A DNA stretch of 64,000 bases. Origin: Chersky-840 sp963838775. Lineage in GTDB: Bacteria > Actinomycetota > Acidimicrobiia > Acidimicrobiales > UBA8190. This document shows positions 9,233 to 16,976 of the stretch, one piece after another. Position 1 is the stretch's first letter. Each line of letters opens with the position of its first letter. The notes below the pieces were generated by a model. That model searched no databases. It saw nothing but the letters and a program-made list of their open reading frames with translations, and was not told the origin of the DNA. The DNA lies in assembly GCA_963838775.1 (NCBI GenBank), contig CAWISP010000032.1, positions 1-64,000 on the forward strand, in the 5' to 3' direction. Made by a program: the position numbers and the translations under genes.

Positions 9233-9667
9233 ATGGGCGTGCCCGCCACCCGCCGGCGATCGCGATCCTTCCTTTTCGTCAAGCTCTGGCTGATCTTCGC
9301 CCCCGTCCTGGCGATCGTCCTCTGGCTCTCGAACGTCCCCGCGTCGTGGTTCGCATATCTGATCATCGCTTCTGCGGCGGCCATCGCCCTCAGTATGAGA
9401 CGCGCCGACGCCTCGGCCCGATCCTCGGCGAGACGGGCGCGTCGGCCTCTGTGGACGCGAAGCAAGACGTCCCGAACGACCGTTGCGCGGACAAAGCCCC
9501 GCACGCCGGCGGTGCGGTCGCCACAGCGAAGTCCGAGGCGACCCGTAGTCGGCGGTCCGAGGGGACCCGTAGTCGGCGGTCCGAGGGGACCCGGGGTCGC
9601 CCGACAGCCACGTCCGCGCCCCGCCCCCGCGCCGAGAGCGCACGCGACACGACAACGGGGCTACTAG
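9233..9667 (+). CDS. Small basic membrane protein with PRGPVVGG repeats
   Basis: A 144-residue hypothetical protein. Two hydrophobic segments (about residues 13-32 and 39-55) suggest a membrane hairpin. The remaining 85 residues are extremely rich in Arg, Pro and Ser, and include a tandem PRGPVVGG repeat encoded by a 24-base repeat. No ribosome-binding site is evident before the ATG at 9233. The hydrophobic N-terminal half looks like a real coding region; the C-terminal tail is low complexity and may be mis-extended. No function can be assigned. Confidence 0.5.
   Translation: MGVPATRRRSRSFLFVKLWLIFAPVLAIVLWLSNVPASWFAYLIIASAAAIALSMRRADASARSSARRARRPLWTRSKTSRTTVARTKPRTPAVRSPQRSPRRPVVGGPRGPVVGGPRGPGVARQPRPRPAPAPRAHATRQRGY
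9531..9600 (+). repeat. 24-base tandem repeat, about 2.9 copies
   Basis: The unit GTCCGAGGGGACCCGTAGTC plus GGCG occurs at 9531-9554 (one mismatch), 9555-9578 and as a truncated, diverged third copy from 9579. Because 24 is a multiple of three the repeat stays in frame and encodes PRGPVVGG in the small membrane protein. Confidence 0.85.
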
Positions 9668-9734
9668 GGCGCGTCGCAGGTTCGAGCCCCTCCGCACATC
9701 CTCAGCGCATCTTTACGGGCAGATCGAGCGGCGA

Positions 9735-12485
9735 TCAGAGCGAAGCACTGCGTGAAGGCACCAGGACTTCGTCGTGCCTCTCCGGAGATGCAACCGCCGC
9801 CTGCCACCACCGAGCGAACTCGTCTGCGGGAAGCGCGGGGGACCAGAGGTACCCCTGCGCCATGTCGCAACCGCACCGAGCGAGGAACTGTCGCTGCGAC
9901 TCGTTCTCCACGCCCTCGGCGATGGTGCGCAGACCGAGGGCGTGGGCCATTTCGACGATGGCCACGACCAAGGGACCACCCTCTGACTCGCGACGGAGAC
10001 CGTCGACGAACGACTTGTCGATCTTCACGACGTTGACGGGCAGCTTGGAGAGAGACGCCAGAGACGAATACCCGGTCCCGAAGTCGTCGATGGCCATGGA
10101 GACGCCCAAGGTGCGGAGATCGGCGAGCGACTTCCGGGTCACGTGGTCATCACTCATGATCACCGACTCGGTGATCTCGACACTGATCCGATCGGGATCG
10201 ACGCCTTCGGTGCGCAGCGCGCTGTGGACCATCGGGCACAACGTGGAGCTCGCCAGCTGTCGGGCCGACACGTTGACGGCCACGATCTCGAGATGGGGGC
10301 CATGCGGGTCGCGGTCCCACCGGGCACAATCGGCCGCGGCCGTCCGGAACACCCATTCCCCCAGCGCCACGATGAGCCCGGTTTCCTCGGCGACGGACAC
10401 GAACTCGTCGGGGAACAGCAGCCCGCGAGTGGGGTGCTCCCAACGCACCAGTGCCTCGACTCCGAGCGGGGACGCGGTCGATGTCGACACGAGCGGCTGG
10501 TAGTAGAGGCGCAGCTCGCCACGCTCGATACCGCGCCGGAGATCGTTCTCGATGGCAAGCCTCTCCACGACGTCCCGGCGCTGCTCCTCGTCGAAGATCT
10601 CGAAGCGGGCCCGCCCCATCTCCTTGGCCCGGTACATCCCCGCGTCCGCGTCCCGCAGCACCGTGGCAGCCTCGGCACTGGGGCCGGGCAGGACGATGCC
10701 GATGCTCCCGGTGACGACGACCTCGCCGCCCTCGATCGTGATCGGCTGTTGCAGGGTGTCGAGGATTCGCTGGGCGAACACAGCGGCCTGCGTGACGCCC
10801 TCCACGTCGTGGAAGATGAAGGTGAACTCGTCGCCCCCGAGCCTCGCCACGGTCTCCCCGGCCCGGACGACGTCGAGCAGGCGGACGCCGACCGCCTTCA
10901 GCAGCTCGTCGCCCGCATGGTGCCCGAGCCCGTCATTGACCACCTTGAACCGGTCGAGGTCGAGGAACATCACTGCCAGCGCGCTTCCCGAACGAGCCGC
11001 ATGCGAGAGCTCAACGCTCAGCCGATCGAGGAACAGCGCCCGGTTGGGCAGCCCCGTGAGCGAGTCGTGCATGGCCTGGAAGGCGAGCGCTTCGGTGGCG
11101 GCCACCTCCTCGGTAACGTCCTGCACGGTCGCCACGAAGGTCGTCGCCCTCCCCCCGACTCCGGGGACCGGGCTCGCCAACACCCGCACATCCCGGACCT
11201 CTCCGGAGGGGCGCAAGAGCCGGAGGCTCGCTCCGGTCTCGTCTCTGCTCGTCCTGGCCGACAAGGCGATGGCGACCGCGCTGGTGCGGTCGTCGGGATG
11301 GACGCAGTCGAGCCAGCTGTGGTCACGCCAGAAGTGGTCGTCGACCCCTGCGATCTCGTTGAGACGGGGGTTGAAGTATTGCGTCGTCCCCTCTTCGTCC
11401 ATCTCGAGGATGCCCACCGGCGTGGACGAGGCCATGGACTGGAATCGCCGTTCGCTCGTCACGTACGAGCGGGTGGCGCGCAAGCGCCCGCGCCCCAGAT
11501 CCCACACGAAGCCGGCCAGGGCCAGATTGAGGAGCGTGCCCATCACGAAGAGCGCCGCCGGCCCCAGGAGGGGATTGGCCGGCCCCGGTGCCCCCGGGAG
11601 GGAGCGGATGCTCATGGTCCATGTGCCGGCCACGTCGAAGTGCTCGATCACCGACCCCCGTGCGTCGTCCTTGAACCCACTCGGCGACGAAACCACGAGC
11701 TGTTTGGCGGCGGCGGCGGGCCCGGCGTAGAGCCCGACACCGAGGTGGGCCCAGGTCGGGCCGAGAGCCGCCTCGAGGAACTGTTTCCCGTCAACCAGGG
11801 TCGCCACCCACCCGATCCGATCCGAGCTCCGTTGGGCCACCGTGGTGGGGTGTGCGCTATAGACGGGAGCCACGAGTAGGAAGTTCCCGGCGTAGGCGGG
11901 CCCTGCCGCCAGGGTGGACTCCACCGCCGCCTGCGTGTTCCCGGTCGCCGTGGCGGCGCTGAGCACGGCGGACATCGCTTTGACCGTGCACAGGTCATAG
12001 CCCACGATGGGAACGGCCGACTTCACGTTGCTCTCTTCGAAGCGACTCACCAGGCAGTACGCGGGACGGTTCCCGGCGGGCAACACCGTGAAGCCCGGGG
12101 CGCCGTTGGTGCGCCAATCGTTGGCGAAGGCGGCCAGGCCCGAAGCGGGAACCCACGAGATCATCCCGAGGCCGTAGATCCCCTTGTACCGGCTGTAGAG
12201 GTCGAGGTTGACCACATAGGAGTGGAACGCGGTCCTGTCGATGAGTCCGGGCTGGCTGAACAACGCGACGGCGCTGGCGATCTGGTCGTCGTAGCCGTCG
12301 AGGGTCTTTTTCGTCGTCACCGCGATCTGGGCCGCGTTCGCCTCGAGCGCGGCGCGTTCATGCGTCTTGTTGTTGGCGTACCAGGCCACCGACCCCAGGA
12401 TCACCGCGGTGGTCCCAAACGCGAGGATGGCGATAGCGGCCAGCTGCCACAGCTTGACCGGCCTGCGCCCTCGGATCTTCTCCAT
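9735..12485 (-). CDS. CHASE-PAS-GGDEF-EAL cyclic-di-GMP signalling protein
   Basis: A 916-residue membrane sensor. Order: membrane segment (about 13-36), extracytoplasmic CHASE domain (about 50-275), second membrane segment (about 295-320), PAS domain (about 345-465), GGDEF cyclase (about 470-635), EAL phosphodiesterase (about 645-900). The cyclase motif RLGGDEF and phosphodiesterase motif EALVRW are intact, as are NVSARQL, EITES, DDFGTGYSSL and KIDKSFV, so both activities are plausible. The usual inhibitory RxxD five residues before GGDEF reads RAGE, so product inhibition may be weakened. The start is the ATG at 12485, preceded by GAGG; the open frame further upstream lacks domain homology. 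The signal sensed by CHASE is unknown. Confidence 0.92.
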   Translation of the reverse strand: MEKIRGRRPVKLWQLAAIAILAFGTTAVILGSVAWYANNKTHERAALEANAAQIAVTTKKTLDGYDDQIASAVALFSQPGLIDRTAFHSYVVNLDLYSRYKGIYGLGMISWVPASGLAAFANDWRTNGAPGFTVLPAGNRPAYCLVSRFEESNVKSAVPIVGYDLCTVKAMSAVLSAATATGNTQAAVESTLAAGPAYAGNFLLVAPVYSAHPTTVAQRSSDRIGWVATLVDGKQFLEAALGPTWAHLGVGLYAGPAAAAKQLVVSSPSGFKDDARGSVIEHFDVAGTWTMSIRSLPGAPGPANPLLGPAALFVMGTLLNLALAGFVWDLGRGRLRATRSYVTSERRFQSMASSTPVGILEMDEEGTTQYFNPRLNEIAGVDDHFWRDHSWLDCVHPDDRTSAVAIALSARTSRDETGASLRLLRPSGEVRDVRVLASPVPGVGGRATTFVATVQDVTEEVAATEALAFQAMHDSLTGLPNRALFLDRLSVELSHAARSGSALAVMFLDLDRFKVVNDGLGHHAGDELLKAVGVRLLDVVRAGETVARLGGDEFTFIFHDVEGVTQAAVFAQRILDTLQQPITIEGGEVVVTGSIGIVLPGPSAEAATVLRDADAGMYRAKEMGRARFEIFDEEQRRDVVERLAIENDLRRGIERGELRLYYQPLVSTSTASPLGVEALVRWEHPTRGLLFPDEFVSVAEETGLIVALGEWVFRTAAADCARWDRDPHGPHLEIVAVNVSARQLASSTLCPMVHSALRTEGVDPDRISVEITESVIMSDDHVTRKSLADLRTLGVSMAIDDFGTGYSSLASLSKLPVNVVKIDKSFVDGLRRESEGGPLVVAIVEMAHALGLRTIAEGVENESQRQFLARCGCDMAQGYLWSPALPADEFARWWQAAVASPERHDEVLVPSRSASL

Positions 12486-12706
12486 CACCAAGCCTCGTCG
12501 TGTCGCGGGGAGCCCGCGGCCGTCCATGTCCGGACCGCACCGCGAGCCTTCCCCATGGGTATCGACGTTCCCCCCGCCCCTGCGACAGGGACTTTGGTCC
12601 CGAAATCGGTGTGGTCCTGCAATTGCCTGTCGTCCGATGTTTTCGGTGCCGATGGCTGCCGTGCCCAACATCGACGGTCGAGCCCGGGCCGGTAGGGTCG
12701 CCGGCC

Positions 12707-13225
12707 ATGGCCATCTACGCACTCGGCGACGTGGTGCCGAATATCGACCCTCGCGCCTACGTCCACCCCGACGCCGTCGTGATCGGCGACGTCACCCTGG
12801 GCCCCGACACGACGGTGTGGCCCAGCGCGGTGCTCCGCGGCGACTATGGGGCCATCACGGTAGGGGAGCGCACCTCGATCCAAGACGGGACCGTCATCCA
12901 TGCCGGACCGCGATTCCCCACCGTGGTGGGCAGCGGCTGCGTGGTGGGTCATCTGGTGCACCTCGAAGGATGCACGCTCGAGGACGGGAGCCTGGTGGGG
13001 TCGGGAGCCGTCGTGCTCCACCACGCCTTCGTCAGCTCTGGCGCCATTGTCGGAGCCGGTGCGGTCGTGTCAGGTCGAACCGTCGTGCCCCCCGGTGCCC
13101 TGGCCGTGGGCGTGCCGGCCGTAATCAAGCTCGGCGCCGCCCGTCTCGACGCCATCACCATCGCGGCCGCCGAATACGTCAATAACGGCCAGCGCTACCG
13201 CGCTGACCTGCGACGTCTGGATTGA
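12707..13225 (+). CDS. Gamma-carbonic-anhydrase-like left-handed beta-helix protein
   Basis: A 172-residue hexapeptide-repeat protein of the gamma carbonic anhydrase/PaaY superfamily. Repeats run from about residue 10 to 140 (VVIGDVTLGPDTTVWPSAVL and following). The metal site shows His in TVIHAG and in VVGHLVHLEGC. The His expected just before Gly-Cys in classic gamma enzymes is Glu here, with a His two residues earlier, so carbonic anhydrase activity is uncertain. The start is the ATG at 12707. It is divergent from the GGDEF-EAL gene and is followed by a strong hairpin, so it is probably monocistronic. Confidence 0.85.
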   Translation: MAIYALGDVVPNIDPRAYVHPDAVVIGDVTLGPDTTVWPSAVLRGDYGAITVGERTSIQDGTVIHAGPRFPTVVGSGCVVGHLVHLEGCTLEDGSLVGSGAVVLHHAFVSSGAIVGAGAVVSGRTVVPPGALAVGVPAVIKLGAARLDAITIAAAEYVNNGQRYRADLRRLD

Positions 13226-13235
13226 GGGCCACAAA

Positions 13236-13262
13236 CGCTCACCCTCTAGTTGACGGTGAGCG
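13236..13262 (+). terminator. Hairpin after the gamma-carbonic-anhydrase-like gene
   Basis: A perfect 8-base stem, CGCTCACC and GGTGAGCG, encloses an 11-base loop. It begins 11 bases after the stop codon. No T-run follows, as is common in high-GC actinobacteria. Confidence 0.6.
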
Positions 13263-13543
13263 TCAGGATCGGGTGGCGTACACCCCGTTCACGCGACCCC
13301 GGGGCACCGAGCACCGAGCACCTTCGCTCCGCAGCGCGTCGCCCCGATCATCGGGCCCGAGGCTCGGGTTTTCCTTGTGGCACAAGTGACTTCTGGTGGT
13401 CGAGCACGCCCGGGACCGGGCTCCGCATGGCGTGGAAGCTGGGGTCCGATTTCGGTCCACCATCGGTGACAGAACCGTAACTACCCTGTTGTGACACGAC
13501 GGGGTAGGATTGAACCTGCACCTGAGGTGGAGGAGGAACCCCG
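13263..13543. other. Upstream region of the MerR gene
   Basis: There is no gene in this stretch. The distal part is unremarkable GC-rich sequence. Near the gene there is a possible -10 element TAGGAT around 13505, and a very strong ribosome-binding site, GGTGGAGGAGGAA, ends about six bases before the ATG at 13544. I could not pair a -35 box with confidence. Confidence 0.4.
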
Positions 13544-14092
13544 ATGGTCGACAGTCTGTCGAACGCCGCGCAACTGCCGGGTATGTCGGAACCGGAACCG
13601 GACAGCCAAGGTTTTCGTGGCCCACAAGTCTGCGCGCTCATCGGCATCACCTATCGCCAACTCGATTACTGGGCCCGCACCGGTTTGTTACGACCGTCGA
13701 TCGCCGACGCGCGGGGCAGTGGCACGCAGCGTCTGTACTCGTACACCGACGTGGTCGAGCTCAAAGTCATCAAGCAGCTCCTCGATGCGGGGATCTCGCT
13801 CCAGCGGGCACGTCGCGCCGTCGAGTGTCTACGCGACGGGCTCGGTGGCGATCTGGCGTCGTCGAACCTCGTGCTCGTCGGGACCGACTCGGTGCTCGCG
13901 CACAGCGATGGTGAAGTCGTCGATCTGCTCAAGGGCGGACAAGGGGTCTTGAACATCGTCCCGCTCTCCGGTGTGCTCGAAGAACTCGATGCCGCCATCT
14001 TGCAGATCGAACAGAAAAGCGCACGCACCAGTGCGTCCGGGCTACAACCGCCGGTCCATCTCAATGGGGCCGTCCGGGAGGCCCGGGGCTGA
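13544..14092 (+). CDS. MerR-family transcriptional regulator (Rv1828/Rv1830/FtsR-like)
   Basis: A 182-residue MerR regulator. The winged helix-turn-helix occupies about residues 25-95, with the signature ITYRQLDYWARTGLLRPS and a following SGTQRLYSYTDV wing, then KQLLDAGISLQRARRAV in the dimerisation helix. The C-terminal domain (DLLKGGQGVLNIVPLSGVLEEL) matches the actinobacterial Rv1828/Rv1830/FtsR group that controls cell-division and growth genes rather than metal-sensing MerR proteins; no metal-binding cysteines are present. It is the first gene of a tight plus-strand run, two bases before the nuclease-like gene. Confidence 0.85.
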   Translation: MVDSLSNAAQLPGMSEPEPDSQGFRGPQVCALIGITYRQLDYWARTGLLRPSIADARGSGTQRLYSYTDVVELKVIKQLLDAGISLQRARRAVECLRDGLGGDLASSNLVLVGTDSVLAHSDGEVVDLLKGGQGVLNIVPLSGVLEELDAAILQIEQKSARTSASGLQPPVHLNGAVREARG

Positions 14093-14094
14093 CG

Positions 14095-14463
14095 GTGGAG
14101 GCCTCCGAGGTGGCCCCGGCGTCGAGGAAGGTTCTCTTCGCCCACGACTCGGAGATGCACTTCGCCGAGCTCCTCGATTTCTACGGTGTGCGCTGGGAGT
14201 ACGAACCGGTCGAATTCGTCCTGGAATGGCACCCCGACGGGACTCCCCGCCTCGCCTTCCGGCCCGACTTCTACCTTCCCGACCACGGGTGCTTCATCGA
14301 GCTCACCACCCTCAGCCAGAAGCTCGTGACGCGTAAGAACGCCAAGGTGCGCCGACTGCGTGAGTTGCACCCCGGCATCGAAGTGAAGCTCCTGTACCAG
14401 CGCGACTACCAGGCGCTCCTGGCCAAGTACGGCTTTACTCGGTCCTCATCGCCCGCCGCCTAA
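14095..14463 (+). CDS. PD-(D/E)XK nuclease-like small protein
   Basis: A 122-residue protein resembling a compact restriction-endonuclease fold. FRPDFYLPDHGCFIELTTL contains the Asp...Glu-x-Thr arrangement of the PD-(D/E)XK core, preceded by a helix with FAELLDFYGVRWEYEP and followed by LVTRKNAKVRRLRELHPGI and a VKLLYQRDYQALL strand-helix. The GTG start at 14095 lies two bases after the merR stop, and gcvT starts 10 bases later. The second active-site residue is Thr rather than Lys, so nuclease activity is uncertain. Homologues are familiar in actinobacteria but have no established role as far as I know. Confidence 0.7.
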   Translation: MEASEVAPASRKVLFAHDSEMHFAELLDFYGVRWEYEPVEFVLEWHPDGTPRLAFRPDFYLPDHGCFIELTTLSQKLVTRKNAKVRRLRELHPGIEVKLLYQRDYQALLAKYGFTRSSSPAA

Positions 14464-14472
14464 CCTGGCGCC

Positions 14473-15627
14473 GTGGTGCCCCCTGAACCGCCTCCGACCT
14501 CGACCGAGACGCGCCACGACCCCGCTCGGACACCGGGGCCGACGCTGCGCCATTCGCCCCTCGAAGGCGCGCACGACGCGGACGGTGCCAAGCTCGTGGA
14601 GTTCGGCGGCTGGCTCATGCCGCTCGCCTACCCGACTGGCACACTTGCCGAGCACATGACCTGTCGTACCGACGCCGTGGCCTTCGACGTCAGCCACCTC
14701 GGCACCGTCCGCGTCGAGGGAGGTGGGAGCACGGACCGCCTGCAGCGGGAGCTGAGCAACGACCTGCGCAAGGTGAAGCCGGGTCGCGCCCAGTACACCC
14801 ACCTGCTCGACGAGACCGACGGGTCGGTGCTCGACGACATCATCGTGTGGTGGCTGGCCGACGACGTGTTCGACGTGATGCCCAACGCGTCGAACACGTC
14901 TCGGGTGCGCGATGCCATCGGCGGTAACGACACCACGCCCACCCGTGCCGTGATCGCCGTGCAGGGACCCCAGGCGCGGCGCCGGCTGGGTTCGGTCGCA
15001 CCCGATGCCGCCGCAGTCCCCCGGTTCGCGGTGACGCCCTTTTCGTGGCACGGCGTCGACTGCGTCGCAGCAGGAACGGGTTACACCGGGGAGGACGGCG
15101 TCGAATGCGCCGTGCCCCGGGACGCGGCCCCGATCTTCTGGCAGGCCGTCCTCGACACCGGTGTGGTGCCAGCCGGTCTCGGCGCTCGCGACACACTCCG
15201 CCTCGAGGCCGGGTTTCCCCTCCACGGCCACGAGCTGGGCCCGGGCATCACACCCCTCCAAGCCGGACTGGGGTGGGTGGTCGGGTGGGACAAGGGGGAC
15301 TTCCGGGGGCGCGCCGCGCTCGAGCGTGAGCGTGAGGGCGGGCCCCGTCGCACGTTGCGAGGGCTCGTGTCCGAGGGCCGCCAGCCCCCCCGCGACGGCG
15401 CCCTCGTGCTCGGGGGAACCATGCCCATCGGCACCGTGACGAGTGGGAATTTCTCACCGGTGTTGGGCCGTGGCATCGCCATGGCACTGCTCGACACCAG
15501 CGCCAACGTGGAGGTCGGCCAAGCGCTCGTCATCGACGTACGGGGCCGACACCTCCAGGCCGAGGTGGTCGCACTGCCCTTCGTGCGGGCTGGACAGGCG
15601 ATCGGCACGACGGGGGCGACGTCATGA
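14473..15627 (+). CDS. gcvT: Aminomethyltransferase, glycine cleavage T protein
   Basis: The T protein takes the aminomethyl group from lipoylated H protein, forms methylene-tetrahydrofolate and releases ammonia. The 384-residue length fits the family. The fold is recognisable from LVEFGGWLMPLAYP, CRTDAVAFDVSHLGTVRVEG, YTHLLDETDGSVLDDIIV, GTGYTGEDGVECAVP and the late GLGARDTLRLEAGFPLHGHE. The first 25 residues are a variable Pro/Thr-rich extension, so a later start is possible. The stop overlaps the gcvPA start in ATGA. The lipoyl H protein gene is not in this window. Confidence 0.92.
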   Translation: MVPPEPPPTSTETRHDPARTPGPTLRHSPLEGAHDADGAKLVEFGGWLMPLAYPTGTLAEHMTCRTDAVAFDVSHLGTVRVEGGGSTDRLQRELSNDLRKVKPGRAQYTHLLDETDGSVLDDIIVWWLADDVFDVMPNASNTSRVRDAIGGNDTTPTRAVIAVQGPQARRRLGSVAPDAAAVPRFAVTPFSWHGVDCVAAGTGYTGEDGVECAVPRDAAPIFWQAVLDTGVVPAGLGARDTLRLEAGFPLHGHELGPGITPLQAGLGWVVGWDKGDFRGRAALEREREGGPRRTLRGLVSEGRQPPRDGALVLGGTMPIGTVTSGNFSPVLGRGIAMALLDTSANVEVGQALVIDVRGRHLQAEVVALPFVRAGQAIGTTGATS

Positions 15628-16976
15628 GCGGGTATACGCCGCACACCGACGCGGACGTGGCGTCGATGCTCGACTTCCTCGGACTCGCATCGCTCGACGA
15701 GCTGTTCTCGGTCGTCCCCGAAGCCCTGCGCCTGGCGGGCGGGCTGGACCTCGCGGCGGGACGGCCCGAGCCTGACGTCTTCGCCCACATGGAGGACCTC
15801 GCCGCCGCCAACCGGCCCTGCGGGCGTGACCTCGTGTGCTTCGCCGGTGCCGGCGCCTACGACCACGAGGTCCCGCCGGTAACCCGCGCCTTGGCGTCGC
15901 GCTCGGAGTTCGTGACGTCCTACACCCCCTACCAGCCCGAGGTCGCCCAGGGCGTGCTCCAGGCCGTCTTCGAGTTCCAGACCCTCGTCGCCCGTCTGTC
16001 GGGCCTGGCGGTCTCCAACGCCTCGCTCTACGACGGGGCGGCGTCGCTCGTCGAGGCGGTCAACCTCGCCGTGGCGACCACGGGCCGTCAGGACGTCTGG
16101 GTCTCGCACGGCGTCAACCCGTCGTGGCGCGAGGTCCTCACGACGTTCGCGGCGGGGACCGGCCACGTGGTCCGTGACATCCCTCTGGTGGGCGGGTCCA
16201 CGGACTGGGCGTCGACGGCGTTCGACGACTACGACGAGCCCGGCGCCATCGTGGTGGCATACCCCAACTACCTGGGCTGTCTCGAGGACCTGGGCGAGGC
16301 TCGGGCCCGGTGCGACCGACATGGTGCCTTGCTCATCGTGGCGTTCGACCCGATCTGCGCCGGGATCCTGCGTTCGCCCGGTGATTGGGGCGCTGACGTC
16401 GTGGTGGGAGAGGGCCAGGCCCTGGGCATGCCCTTGGGTTTCGGGGGCCCCTACCTGGGGCTGTTCGCGTGCTCGCTGGACCACGTCCGCCGCCTGCCGG
16501 GACGCCTGGTGGGCGAAACGGTCGACGCCGAGGGGCGGCGCGCCTACGTCACCACGTTGCGCGCCCGCGAACAGGACATCCGGCGTGAGAAGGCGACCTC
16601 GAACGTGTGCACGAACCAGACCCTGATGGCGGTGACCGCGGCGATCCAATTGGGCTGGCTCGGGACCTCGGGGATGGCGGAAGTAGCACTGCGCTCGGCG
16701 CGCGGAGCGCGCTATTGCCGTGACGGGCTCCTGACCGTGCCCGGCGTCGAGCCCCTGACGACCGCTCCGGTGCTGCGCGAGTTCGGGCTGCGCGTCCCGA
16801 TGGACGCCGCCATGGTGGTCGAGCGACTGGCCGACGAAGGATTTCTCGCCGGTGTTGCCCTCGACCCCAGTTACGCCGGAGGTCGGACCGACGGGCTTCT
16901 GGTGGCGGTGACCGAACGTCGCACCCGGGCCGAGATCGACGCCTTCGTGTCGACCTTCGAAAAGGCAGTGCGATGA
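15624..16976 (+). CDS. gcvPA: Glycine dehydrogenase (decarboxylating) subunit 1
   Basis: N-terminal half of the split P protein, 450 residues. It pairs with subunit 2 to form the PLP enzyme that decarboxylates glycine and passes the aminomethyl group to H protein. Signatures are SYTPYQPEVAQGVLQAVFEFQT, SNASLYDGAASLVEAV, YPNYLGCLEDL and the FGGPYLGLFA segment. The ATG overlaps the gcvT stop by four bases, and its own stop overlaps gcvPB by four, which implies translational coupling and fixed stoichiometry. Split P protein is usual in Firmicutes and archaea; many actinobacteria have one fused gene. Confidence 0.93.
   Translation: MSGYTPHTDADVASMLDFLGLASLDELFSVVPEALRLAGGLDLAAGRPEPDVFAHMEDLAAANRPCGRDLVCFAGAGAYDHEVPPVTRALASRSEFVTSYTPYQPEVAQGVLQAVFEFQTLVARLSGLAVSNASLYDGAASLVEAVNLAVATTGRQDVWVSHGVNPSWREVLTTFAAGTGHVVRDIPLVGGSTDWASTAFDDYDEPGAIVVAYPNYLGCLEDLGEARARCDRHGALLIVAFDPICAGILRSPGDWGADVVVGEGQALGMPLGFGGPYLGLFACSLDHVRRLPGRLVGETVDAEGRRAYVTTLRAREQDIRREKATSNVCTNQTLMAVTAAIQLGWLGTSGMAEVALRSARGARYCRDGLLTVPGVEPLTTAPVLREFGLRVPMDAAMVVERLADEGFLAGVALDPSYAGGRTDGLLVAVTERRTRAEIDAFVSTFEKAVR

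Noticed and set aside
8471..9697. A 408-residue minus-strand open frame opposite cysH
   Set aside because: It overlaps a clear APS/PAPS reductase gene, and its low-complexity Arg/Gly composition is typical of an antisense frame.
9670..9700. T-arm-like sequence CAGGTTCGAGCCCC, suggesting a tRNA or attachment site
   Set aside because: The stem does not pair, and no acceptor, D or anticodon arms are present upstream.
15081..16649. A 522-residue minus-strand open frame opposite gcvT and gcvPA
   Set aside because: It is antisense to well-supported glycine-cleavage genes and has no recognisable motifs.
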